12,376 bases of DNA, from assembly GCA_030606765.1 (NCBI GenBank), contig JAUWFX010000037.1:1-12376 (forward strand), given 5' to 3'. Positions 6,568-12,376 of the stretch are shown here, one piece after another (the stretch's first letter is position 1; each line of letters begins with the position of its first letter). The stretch is from Dehalococcoidia bacterium. Its GTDB lineage: Bacteria; Chloroflexota; Dehalococcoidia; GIF9; AB-539-J10. A program made the translations under genes and the position numbers. Under the pieces are notes generated by a model. The model was not told the origin of the DNA. It searched no databases and saw only the letters and a list, made by a program, of their open reading frames with translations.

Positions 6568-7074
6568 ATGAACGAAGAAGGCAAGACACTCAAAATTCCA
6601 AAGGCCATCAAAAAGATGTTGCTAGCGGATGAACAAGTTATGGCAGTCATAAAGCAATCGAGGTTGAAGGCAGCCACCACACCGGACTCCATAATAATTA
6701 CTGACCAGAGGATAATCAGGTACTCTCCGTCAACCCTGGGATTACACAAGGAGATTGAAGATTACAGATATGAAGACATAGCCAATCTGAAAATCGATAA
6801 AGGAATTTTGTTTGCTACCATCACCTTGAAGCGACGATTCATGAGCGAGGACCTAATCTTGGACAACCTCCCGGCAGGTCAGGTGGATTACGTTTTCAGG
6901 CTCATTCAAGAGAATCTCAGGCGAATGAGTAGCACCTCTGTATCCCCAGTTGCAACCAATCAGCAGACTCATCTAACTTCGCCAGAGGACCCCCTTCAAG
7001 TTCTGAAACTTCGCTTTGCCAGAGGAGAGATTACTAAGGAACAATTTGAGGAAATGAAGAAAGTGTTGGAGTAG
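6568..7074 (+). CDS. PH-domain protein with C-terminal SHOCT motif, 168 aa
   Basis: Residues ~15-118 read as a bacterial PH-like domain: DEQVMAVIKQSRLKA, then IIITDQRIIRYSPSTLG and DYRYEDIANLKIDKGILFATITLK. This is the usual strand pattern of proteins that begin with a predicted inducible or membrane-associated PH fold. A flexible Ser/Thr/Pro linker (119-140) leads to a SHOCT motif, DPLQVLKLRFARGEITKEQFEEMKKVLE, a short helical oligomerisation piece common at the ends of prokaryotic proteins. No catalytic residues or membrane segments are visible, so it is probably a binding or scaffold protein. An AGGAAGG ribosome site precedes the ATG. The gene stands alone between two divergent/convergent nuclease-like genes; its link to them is unknown. 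Confidence 0.85.
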   Translation: MNEEGKTLKIPKAIKKMLLADEQVMAVIKQSRLKAATTPDSIIITDQRIIRYSPSTLGLHKEIEDYRYEDIANLKIDKGILFATITLKRRFMSEDLILDNLPAGQVDYVFRLIQENLRRMSSTSVSPVATNQQTHLTSPEDPLQVLKLRFARGEITKEQFEEMKKVLE

Positions 7075-7168
7075 ACTTTGTCTGCTGCCCTGATTGGCCT
7101 CTGCCCTGCTCCGGTAGCTGTGATGATGTAGGAACGTACTCTGCATAACACAACCTACTAGTCGAGAA

Positions 7169-8635
7169 TCAATCTGACAGCTTTCTCAACTCGTCCACAA
7201 CCCATGTCATTCCTTCGGTGTCTAGCCTACAGTATTCGACTAAATCCCTACGTACCCTAGCAATTTCTTCTTCTGTTGCATTACCATACGTTATTCCCGT
7301 GTAAGCAATACTTGCATCCATCCCAGCACCTATACCCATTTCTTCGTAGCCTTTCCCAGTAATTGCTGGCAACACTTTCTTGAGCGAAGCTGTATCTTTT
7401 TGCGATGCATTGTAGTAATGGAAGTTGGTAAACGGGAACAGTAGATCAACCATCCTTGTGAGAATACTTTTGAGCCAATTCATGTATTCGGGGAAAGCCT
7501 CAACCAATACCGTTAGGACACTCTCCTCAAAGCCAGCATTATAAGCAATGACGCTGCCTTCCGAACCAAGTAATCTTTGCAGTTCACGAAGAATCTCGGG
7601 CCTGGGGTCCTCTCTACCCTCAGCCAAGAATGAGTGGTGTACTGGTTCAGATGTATCATTTTCTACAACATGCAATGAGAATTGAAACGGTATGTCTTGA
7701 TATGGTCTTGTGCCGTCATATATAGGTATCGCCGAACCAAACGTCTCAAAATCCAGATAGTATAGTGGGTATTTCAATTTATTCAGGAATTGCTGGATTT
7801 CCTCCTTATCAACGTGCACATTTCCTGTCATTACACATTCCTTCTGAATCTGTTGTTGCCTGGAGAGAGGAATATCATCTGGGATATCCTTGATGGACAT
7901 AATTCCTTGCCCATACAGAGAAAATTGCTTTGTCTTCCCACCTCGCAAATCAAATATACTATTCTCAGGTAAGAACCCCCAGCATTCCATTCGGAGCGGA
8001 CATTCGTATGGTGCTAAGCAGTGCTCGCCAATACTAACTCCGGGGCATGTTTTATTCGAAATAACCTCGAGCAGGTTAGACACCCGTTCCTCTATACTCT
8101 CGCTGATTTCTTCTACCTGGGTGGAGATAGCTTCTAAAGTAAATAACTCTATCGGATCTATTTCGCCACTCTTCACATACTGGTTATTAATGAAGCCCAG
8201 CTTACAGGTTCTTATCTTTAAGCCTGCTTTCTCACAGCAGTGCCTCTGAAAGGATACATCATCGATGTGCACATCCTTGACAGACGTGCTGGATTTTATT
8301 TCAATTATGTCCCATTCATCCTTATTAACTGGGTTCAATATATCTAATCTAGAGTAGATTTCCCCAGCGCGGATGCCCGCTTCGAACAATGGCTTTCTTT
8401 CTGCAAGGAGCTTCTTTGTTGTGACGATGTTATCCATGAAATCATCATGTTGAATATCGATACCCCCGGGAAATAACTGCTTTGCATATTCACCGACTAG
8501 ATGCCCTTGGTCGAAGATATATTGTGTAATAGCGTCTGCCCCGGGGATTCTTTCGGGTTCGTGGATTTGTATCCAGAGATACTTCGGGCACTGGAGGCCA
8601 GTCAAGTATTTGGATTTTGATAACAATGGTGGCAT
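7169..8635 (-). CDS. Cas4-like nuclease fused to DUF2779 (DEDD exonuclease-like) domain
   Basis: This 488-aa protein joins two nuclease-type parts. The N-terminal part starts LLSKSKYLTGLQCPKYLW, as in Cas4-like PD-(D/E)XK proteins. It has RLDIL (Asp98) and DIIEIKSST (Glu112, Lys114). An early cysteine (16) and later ones (197, 206, 212, 218) could bind an iron-sulphur cluster as in Cas4. The C-terminal part (about 285-488) has YYLDFETF (Asp295, Glu297), IAYNAGFEESVL (around 363-374) and LVEYCRLDTEGM (Asp472), the arrangement of a DEDD RNase-H-fold exonuclease. The second motif shows Asn366 where many DEDD enzymes have Asp, but NA(S/G)FE forms are usual in this family as I recall it. The ATG follows the upstream gene's stop by six bases, indicating one transcript. 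Function is unproven; a role in DNA repair or defence is inferred. Confidence 0.85.
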   Translation of the reverse strand: MPPLLSKSKYLTGLQCPKYLWIQIHEPERIPGADAITQYIFDQGHLVGEYAKQLFPGGIDIQHDDFMDNIVTTKKLLAERKPLFEAGIRAGEIYSRLDILNPVNKDEWDIIEIKSSTSVKDVHIDDVSFQRHCCEKAGLKIRTCKLGFINNQYVKSGEIDPIELFTLEAISTQVEEISESIEERVSNLLEVISNKTCPGVSIGEHCLAPYECPLRMECWGFLPENSIFDLRGGKTKQFSLYGQGIMSIKDIPDDIPLSRQQQIQKECVMTGNVHVDKEEIQQFLNKLKYPLYYLDFETFGSAIPIYDGTRPYQDIPFQFSLHVVENDTSEPVHHSFLAEGREDPRPEILRELQRLLGSEGSVIAYNAGFEESVLTVLVEAFPEYMNWLKSILTRMVDLLFPFTNFHYYNASQKDTASLKKVLPAITGKGYEEMGIGAGMDASIAYTGITYGNATEEEIARVRRDLVEYCRLDTEGMTWVVDELRKLSD

Positions 8636-8641
8636 GCTAGC

Positions 8642-9379
8642 CTAATCCTTATCCTCAGATAAGTACCAGCGAGTGCTTTCAACGTTCCACGGAAAAGCGG
8701 GTGCATCACGAAGACTCCTGCGTCCACTGGAATCAAATACGGACATATGGATATTCCTGAATTCCTTACCCGAAGAGAACTTTCTAGACTCTTCTAAATC
8801 AATCAGAATGAGAAGAAGTGGCCATGGTGAATCTTTCCATTTTTCTCTTACATGGTCATACACCGTTCCTATGTTGGGTGTGTGTGTATAGGTTACAAGC
8901 ACTGCGTATTTGAGTAATCTTCTGCTACCCCTGCTTTTACTCCATACCTTGTGGCGTTTTAGTTTTTCCAATTCGTTACCCCATACACCACCCCATTCCC
9001 ATTCAATAGCTATTTCATCGCCCTCAGTACCCCGAAGCATAGCGTCCTTCCTACCTCCTCTTTCAAATCTTGTAACTAGCCCCATAAGGTCAGCTACGTT
9101 ACGAACAACTACTCCAATATGGATAGTCCAATCAGCACGCTTCGCACCTGTCGCCATTTGGTCAATAGGAAAGTCACGGTGCCAGAAGTACTGGAAGAGT
9201 GTCGCGAAGTCCTCCGGAGTTGCCCATCCCGTAGGTAATGCCATTCTATATAATGACTCCCTCAATAGCGCTATTATCATTATATCATCATAGTTTGGGA
9301 TGTCTTCTTGAGGCGGCGTGATAATATTATCTAATGATCTACCACATGATACGGTTGAGTGTGTAGCCGAAGGGCACAT
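8642..9379 (-). CDS. Unrecognised protein, possible PD-(D/E)XK nuclease (EWEW motif), 245 aa
   Basis: I cannot name this protein. Its centre reads RADWTIHIGVVVRNVADLMGL, then RKDAMLRGTEGDEIAIEWEW and NELEKLKRHKVW. That is compatible with a restriction-like core: Asp112, Glu126 and Glu128 on a strand, then a charged helix. The following LLKYAVLVTYTHTP and PWPLLLILIDLEES look like further core strands. The stop is six bases before the Cas4-like/DUF2779 gene, so both should be made together. The start is uncertain. The ATG at 9379 has no ribosome site and the first ~33 residues look unstructured. In-frame ATGs at 9280 and 9244 are alternatives; the latter has GAGGGAG about 12 bases ahead, and a TATAAT lies in the DNA just upstream (minus strand, near 9280). 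Confidence 0.65.
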   Translation of the reverse strand: MCPSATHSTVSCGRSLDNIITPPQEDIPNYDDIMIIALLRESLYRMALPTGWATPEDFATLFQYFWHRDFPIDQMATGAKRADWTIHIGVVVRNVADLMGLVTRFERGGRKDAMLRGTEGDEIAIEWEWGGVWGNELEKLKRHKVWSKSRGSRRLLKYAVLVTYTHTPNIGTVYDHVREKWKDSPWPLLLILIDLEESRKFSSGKEFRNIHMSVFDSSGRRSLRDAPAFPWNVESTRWYLSEDKD

Positions 9380-9383
9380 CTAG

Positions 9384-9399
9384 ACTCAACAAATTGAGT
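9384..9399. repeat. Perfect 6-base inverted repeat upstream of the EWEW gene
   Basis: ACTCAA (9384-9389) and TTGAGT (9394-9399) flank CAAA. It lies directly ahead of the furthest possible start of the adjacent gene. It could be an operator, but it is short and may be chance. Confidence 0.3.
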
Positions 9400-9603
9400 T
9401 ATTGTTGTCGGAATTAAACAAATCGCCCTATGCGTATATCTACGACATATCTGCTTTCCATCCTGCGATGACCGTCCTACATTCCTATGAGAAATTGCTA
9501 TGAGAAACAAGAACCATAACAATTCATCGGCAGGTCATCCCCGACTACCGCTATATGTGAATAGCAACGATCAAACGCTACTTTCGTCTCCTAAATATTC
9601 AGG

Positions 9604-10206
9604 TCAGCAGACGTAATACACGGTTATTGTTGCTGTTGCACCATGGACCAAGTTGTGGTTTCCGAAATAGACTCTGATGGTTCCAGGCAGTACAGGGATA
9701 AGTCGTGTCGCACCTGTACCGAATGAATATTCGGTATCATTATACGGGTAACCGCTAAATGAAGATGTGACCATGATATAGCCATTTGAGGTTGTGCTTG
9801 TTCCTGACACTAGTACATATCCTGCATAATCGGCTGTGAATTGAACTATCGCTGATTTGGTGCCATTGTCTTGGTTTATTGTTTTATCCTCTACTTTCAG
9901 CGACCACTCTTGTAACTTGCCATAGCTTTGACATTCGGAAAGTTCGCTCTGTAATGATGATACTTGGCTCTGATACGATGATAACTGCGTCTGTAAAGAT
10001 GACACCTGGTCCTCAGCCGATTGTAGTTGGCTTTGTACTGATGATAATTGACTCTCACATGACTGTAGCTGATTCCTGCACGATGACAACTCATATTCGC
10101 TGGGTGACTGATTAGCCAAACACCACACATTGAATCCAACGCTTATTAACAAGCAACATAACAGGGCTACCAGTATGGCTTTGGTTCCTCCTGTCGCATT
10201 CTTCAT
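9604..10206 (-). CDS. Membrane-anchored heptad coiled-coil protein, 200 aa
   Basis: A single N-terminal membrane segment or uncleaved signal (about 10-31, ILVALLCCLLISVGFNVWCL) is followed by a coiled coil from about 38 to 96. This consists of regular 7-residue units: SCRNQLQ, SCESQLS, SVQSQLQ, SAEDQVS, SLQTQLS, SYQSQVS, SLQSELS. The last ~100 residues look like a beta-rich domain (AIVQFTADYAGYVLVSGTSTT, TIRVYFGNHN, ATATITVYYVC) and probably sit outside the membrane. The name and role are unknown; a surface spacer holding a binding domain is a reasonable guess. AGGAGGTGGAAC before the ATG is a strong ribosome site. It is preceded by a 13-codon ORF and a good promoter, and diverges from a small HTH gene. 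Confidence 0.8.
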   Translation of the reverse strand: MKNATGGTKAILVALLCCLLISVGFNVWCLANQSPSEYELSSCRNQLQSCESQLSSVQSQLQSAEDQVSSLQTQLSSYQSQVSSLQSELSECQSYGKLQEWSLKVEDKTINQDNGTKSAIVQFTADYAGYVLVSGTSTTSNGYIMVTSSFSGYPYNDTEYSFGTGATRLIPVLPGTIRVYFGNHNLVHGATATITVYYVC

Positions 10207-10231
10207 GTTCCACCTCCTGTAGTAGTCTTAG

Positions 10232-10273
10232 TTATTTATGGATAATGATTCCTGCCAGCTTTTTCGTATTCAT
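10232..10273 (-). CDS. 13-codon leader ORF upstream of the coiled-coil gene
   Basis: ATG at 10273, product MNTKKLAGIIIHK, then TAA. An excellent ribosome site (AAAGGAGG, four or five bases before) sits ahead of it, stronger evidence than its length alone. It lies between the promoter and the coiled-coil gene, whose ATG is 25 bases after the stop. It may be a translated leader controlling that gene. It may also be the remaining start of a lost exported protein, since its first residues resemble a signal peptide. Confidence 0.5.
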   Translation of the reverse strand: MNTKKLAGIIIHK

Positions 10274-10352
10274 TTTATCCTCCTTTCAGACTGCTAAAAT
10301 CTGTCCTGCTGTTTTATCTCACAACATAACTGTTGATACCTCAGTTGAGCCT

Positions 10353-10382
10353 ATTATAAAAGTCCAACAGGGGCAGTGTCAA
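10353..10382 (-). promoter_or_regulatory. Promoter of the leader ORF and coiled-coil gene
   Basis: On the minus strand TTGACA (10382-10377) and TATAAT (10358-10353) are both perfect, 18 bases apart. The spacer contains TGCCCCTG. The -10 box is about 80 bases ahead of the leader ORF and about 147 ahead of the coiled-coil ATG. This is the best promoter in the window. Confidence 0.8.
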
Positions 10383-10462
10383 TTATCATCTAATAATGAC
10401 TAGTTGTGCCTAATTGCCCCTATCCATGTACCATAAATTCAAATACAGGATAGGAGAGTAAG

Positions 10463-10651
10463 ATGGCCAGAAAGAAGCCAAAGGAGAATGTAGAGCGGAT
10501 ATTCTTCACCTTTGCCGAAGCACAAGACTTTCTAGGTGTGAGTCATCAGACGCTGTATAAACTTGTGAATGAGGGATTGCCTTCACATAAGATAGGTAAA
10601 AAGCGGGTATTTTTAAAGGAAGATATTATCCAGTGGATAAAACAGCATTAG
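10463..10651 (+). CDS. Small HTH (excisionase/MerR-like) regulator, 62 aa
   Basis: A single winged-HTH unit of the HTH_17 type: FFTFAEAQDFLGVSHQTLYKLVNEGLPSHKIGKKRVFLKEDIIQWIKQ. It matches the usual length of such proteins, after a short basic N-terminus (MARKKPKENVE). These proteins act as excisionases or transcription factors. AGGAGAG lies before the ATG. It diverges from the coiled-coil gene and a TGCCCCT motif lies in its upstream region (10415-10421), so control of the neighbouring envelope genes is plausible but inferred. It resembles the excisionase-like protein beside the recombinase in fold, though the two are not close in sequence. Confidence 0.85.
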   Translation: MARKKPKENVERIFFTFAEAQDFLGVSHQTLYKLVNEGLPSHKIGKKRVFLKEDIIQWIKQH

Positions 10652-10690
10652 AGAATAGCTCGAATACCCTTTCAAAATCTGCTGGCCAAG

Positions 10691-10879
10691 TTATTCAAGA
10701 AGTTTAGCATACATCGTAATCGTTATCGTGGCACTTGTCGAAAAATTGCTCGCTTCAATCTGGCTGGTAGTTATCTCGTTATCAGGAGTATTGCTATCAG
10801 CAAGGAATGTATCAGCATCGGAAACTACCAATACAAGTAACGTCACTACCAGAGCAATTAAAAGGATTAGCCTCTTCAC
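10691..10879 (-). CDS. Small secreted or membrane-anchored peptide, 62 aa
   Basis: Starts with GTG at 10879, preceded by AAAGGCGG at suitable distance. Residues 1-20 (MKRLILLIALVVTLLVLVVS) form a signal peptide or membrane anchor, followed by ~40 polar, Thr/Ser-rich residues ending STSATITITMYAKLLE. That ending resembles the last residues of the coiled-coil protein (ATATITVYYVC), and the two promoters share sequence, so the gene may be a shortened relative. No database family is recognised. It is short and could be a remnant, but start, ribosome site and promoter are all in place. Confidence 0.55.
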   Translation of the reverse strand: MKRLILLIALVVTLLVLVVSDADTFLADSNTPDNEITTSQIEASNFSTSATITITMYAKLLE

Positions 10880-10959
10880 TTCTGCCGCCTTTTAGCTCTG
10901 TTGCAGCCAAGAATGCAGAAAACCAAAAACGTCGCTTCCATAAGTGCCCGATGATATCC

Positions 10960-10988
10960 ATAGTAAGTCAACTAGCAGGGGCAGTCAA
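10960..10988 (-). promoter_or_regulatory. Promoter of the 62-aa secreted peptide gene
   Basis: Minus strand TTGACT (10988-10983), 17-base spacer, TACTAT (10965-10960). The spacer holds GCCCCTG as in the coiled-coil gene's promoter, and the -10 box is again about 80 bases before a start codon. Confidence 0.6.
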
Positions 10989-11290
10989 TACCGCTCTTTC
11001 ACACAAAAGTCAGAATTGTTCAACTGTATACTGCTCTTGAGTAGCAATAGAATCGCTTATTGCTTGTCGCTCGTCTCTTAGTCCTCTGGTAATGCTAACT
11101 GTGAATACTGAAACTGGATATCGGCTTACTTACTCAGTTTCTGGAACCATGTATTGGAACATGGAACTGGAAGTGCGAAGTTACAGATTACAACTTATGA
11201 GCTACGAGTTCCAAGTTCCAACTTAAAATTAGAAGCTATAAGCAAGCTAAAACTCAGAAGTTAGAAGTTCAAACATGGAACGAAACCATA

Positions 11291-11376
11291 GGACTAGCGC
11301 GAAGCTAGTCCAGAAACGGCTCGTCTGCGGCATCGTTGATCCATGAGGCGCGTTAGCTGCATGAGCCGAATAGGCT
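11291..11376. ncRNA. Candidate structured region with three stems
   Basis: A perfect 8-bp stem GGACTAGC/GCTAGTCC (11291-11298, 11304-11311) has a GCGAA loop. CGGCTC (11318-11323) can pair with GAGCCG (11363-11368), and the same AGCC (11364-11367) can pair instead with GGCT (11373-11376). No T run follows, so these are not ordinary terminators. The type is unknown; it may be a small RNA or only DNA-level symmetry. Confidence 0.3.
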
Positions 11377-11392
11377 GAGCTCAAATACTAAT

Positions 11393-11766
11393 AGTGGAGA
11401 CTAGGATGAAGACAAGTGGAAACTGGGGTAGAAACAGGCGGAACCAAGGTGGAACCACAGTGGAAACTGGGGTGGAACTAAACTGGGAACTGGAGCAAAA
11501 AAGGTGGAAACCCGAGTGAAGACAGGTGGAAACTGGAGTGGAAACAGGCGGAACCAAGGTGGAACCACAGTGGAAACTTGGGTGGAACTAAACTGGGAAC
11601 TGGAGCAAAAAAAGCGGAAACTCGAGTGGAGACAAGTGGAAACTGGAGTGGAAACTGAAGTGGACTAAAGTGGAGCATGTTCTGAACTAAGGTGGAGCAT
11701 TCTCTGCACTAAGGTGGAACATGCCCTGGACCAAAGTGGAAATTGAAGTGGAACCAGGAAGTAAAT
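11393..11766. repeat. Periodic tandem repeat array: ~11-bp units in 110-bp and 22-bp higher-order repeats
   Basis: The + strand is a run of purine-rich units built on GTGGAAC or GTGGAAAC. Two 110-bp copies, 11415-11524 and 11525-11634, differ at about eight positions by eye, and a third copy starts at 11635. Each splits into ten units of 11 bp on average (one of 12 and one of 10). From 11668 to 11755 the array changes to four 22-bp units, each with GTGGA then, about 11 bp later, a weaker form. The period is close to the DNA helical turn. 110 is not a multiple of three, so this is not coding. Confidence 0.9.
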
Positions 11767-11796
11767 TTTGAAAACAATTTGGTTGATTATCAAGTC

Positions 11797-11813
11797 ACAA
11801 AACGATGTTTTGT
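11797..11813. repeat. Small perfect inverted repeat past the end of the DsrE-family gene
   Basis: ACAAAAC (11797-11803) and GTTTTGT (11807-11813) flank GAT. Read on the minus strand it lies about 60 bases beyond the stop of the DsrE-family gene. No T run follows, so a terminator role is weakly supported. Confidence 0.3.
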
Positions 11814-11873
11814 TTCAGCGGATGGGAGTGCCAATACCCGACTATCCAATTCGCTTTACGGGTCCACAAAGTC

Positions 11874-12320
11874 CTAGTAGTAAATCACCCTATCAGCGGT
11901 CAGCAATCCTTCAGCAGCCTGTGGAAGCGTAATCGGGATGATAAAGTCCTCAATGTTCGACGTATCATCTATTGCTTTGGCAAAGCCATCAATGACATGG
12001 AATGTTCCACATGAGACAATAATGACGCCGAGTTTGTCTTTCACAAAACGAGCCATTAGTGCCAGGTTATCTGGTAGGTCAGAAGCGGAGACTCCTTCCA
12101 GCTGACCAGCGATTAGCTCTTTGACCGAGCCTGTGATAGCGAGTTTAGCCAATTCCCCTTTCTTTACCATACCAATACCCTGGGCGCCGTAGAATATAGT
12201 GACAATTGGGATTTTGAGTATTTGCTTTGCCATGAATGCGGCAACATAGGCGGCATACTGGTTGTAGGGTTTATCCGCTCCACTATTGACTTCAATTACC
12301 AAGTTTTTCACTTCTGCCAT
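11874..12320 (-). CDS. DsrE/DsrF-family protein, 148 aa
   Basis: The sequence has the DsrE-type Rossmann-like layout: NLVIEVNSG at the first strand, YAAYVAAFMAKQILKIPIVTIFYGAQGIGMVKKG, then LALMARFVKDKLGVIIVSCGTFHVIDG and a final TADRVIYY. Cys104 lies where many family members keep the sulphur-carrying cysteine. Members act in sulphur-transfer relays or have no known role; no CxxC or partner gene is seen here, so sulphur transfer is only a family-based suggestion. AAGGAGG lies eight bases before the ATG. No mobile-element feature is visible in it, so it may be normal chromosome to the right of the element, or cargo. Confidence 0.85.
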   Translation of the reverse strand: MAEVKNLVIEVNSGADKPYNQYAAYVAAFMAKQILKIPIVTIFYGAQGIGMVKKGELAKLAITGSVKELIAGQLEGVSASDLPDNLALMARFVKDKLGVIIVSCGTFHVIDGFAKAIDDTSNIEDFIIPITLPQAAEGLLTADRVIYY

Positions 12321-12376
12321 TTATCTTTCCTCCTTTTATCTTATTATTATTGGATATTGGCACCCCTTAAATTCTT

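Larger units (their letters stand above)
1237..10879. mobile_element. Integrative element inserted in comEC, left part; right end not identified
   Basis: The element is inferred from a truncated comEC, a terminal large serine recombinase with an excisionase-like partner, and a cargo of nuclease-like and small regulatory genes in short transcription units. The left limit is the comEC junction. The right limit given is only the last gene that looks like cargo. The missing comEC 3' part (HHGS motif and C-terminus) was not seen anywhere, so the true right end is either beyond the window or has been lost. No structural phage, conjugation or replication genes are visible, so this looks like a small genomic island or one end of a larger element. 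Confidence 0.5.
10880..11390. other. Gene-free region with hairpins and low-complexity sequence
   Basis: Apart from the promoter at 10960-10988, no gene is supported here. From about 11100 the sequence becomes rich in GGAAC, GAAGTT and CAGTTTC words. It has inverted pairs GAAACTG/CAGTTTC (11110-11141) and CCATGT/ACATGG (11147-11164). The strongest structures are at 11291-11376 and listed separately. This region could hold the unidentified right end of the element. Confidence 0.4.

Noticed and set aside
7169..8635. Cas4-like domain as evidence for a CRISPR-Cas locus
   Set aside because: No CRISPR repeats or other cas genes are visible, and fusion to DUF2779 is a non-CRISPR arrangement.
9485..9507. 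Two direct copies of CTATGAGAAA, 13 bases apart
   Set aside because: Short, isolated and without link to a promoter or gene start.
9331..9522. 63-codon frame on the minus strand upstream of the EWEW gene
   Set aside because: No ribosome site, no recognisable composition, and it overlaps the possible start of the real gene.
11478..11678. Open frame of 66 codons on the minus strand across the repeat array
   Set aside because: It reads through 11- and 110-bp units that are not multiples of three, giving a phase-cycling Phe/Pro/Leu-rich product with no ribosome site.

Overview
The window appears to be bacterial chromosome carrying the left end of an integrated element. At the left edge a comEC-like competence gene (1-1242) is cut off inside its metallo-beta-lactamase domain. 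Immediately after the cut a large serine recombinase starts on the opposite strand, preceded by a small excisionase-like DNA-binding protein. Strong Shine-Dalgarno sequences mixed with TTG/GTG starts and near-leaderless starts, moderate G+C and the gene types would fit an anaerobic Chloroflexota (Dehalococcoidia-like) genome. That assignment is a low-confidence guess; nothing here is diagnostic.

Layout. 1-1290: truncated comEC and the recombination junction. 1238-2954: recombinase and excisionase-like gene, one operon on the minus strand. 3009-3323: intergenic region with a 27-bp tandem repeat and an inverted repeat. 3324-9379: cargo of separate short transcription units. These encode a 96-aa PD-(D/E)XK nuclease-like protein, a 614-aa protein with a HEPN-type RNx3H motif, a 149-aa PD-(D/E)XK protein, a PH-SHOCT protein, and a two-gene unit (Cas4-like/DUF2779 nuclease plus a nuclease-like protein with an EWEW motif). 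9604-10879: a membrane-anchored heptad coiled-coil protein behind a 13-codon leader ORF, a divergent HTH regulator, and a 62-aa secreted or anchored peptide. The two envelope genes sit behind related promoters. 10880-11873: about 1 kb without genes, holding strong hairpins and an unusual 11/22/110-bp periodic tandem repeat. 11874-12320: a DsrE-family protein, probably ordinary chromosome.

How the parts may work together. Recombinase and excisionase-like protein would integrate and excise the element, with the junction in comEC knocking out DNA uptake. The cargo combines four nuclease-fold proteins with one probable HEPN ribonuclease, which is the composition of a defence island; no named defence system is recognised. 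The envelope module looks separately regulated, possibly by the 62-aa HTH protein, because a TGCCCCT motif recurs in the promoter regions of all three genes.

Limits. The right boundary of the element and the missing 3' part of comEC are not seen in the window. No tRNA, rRNA, CRISPR array, insertion sequence or convincing intrinsic terminator was found. Family names rest on motif reading by eye, not on database searches.
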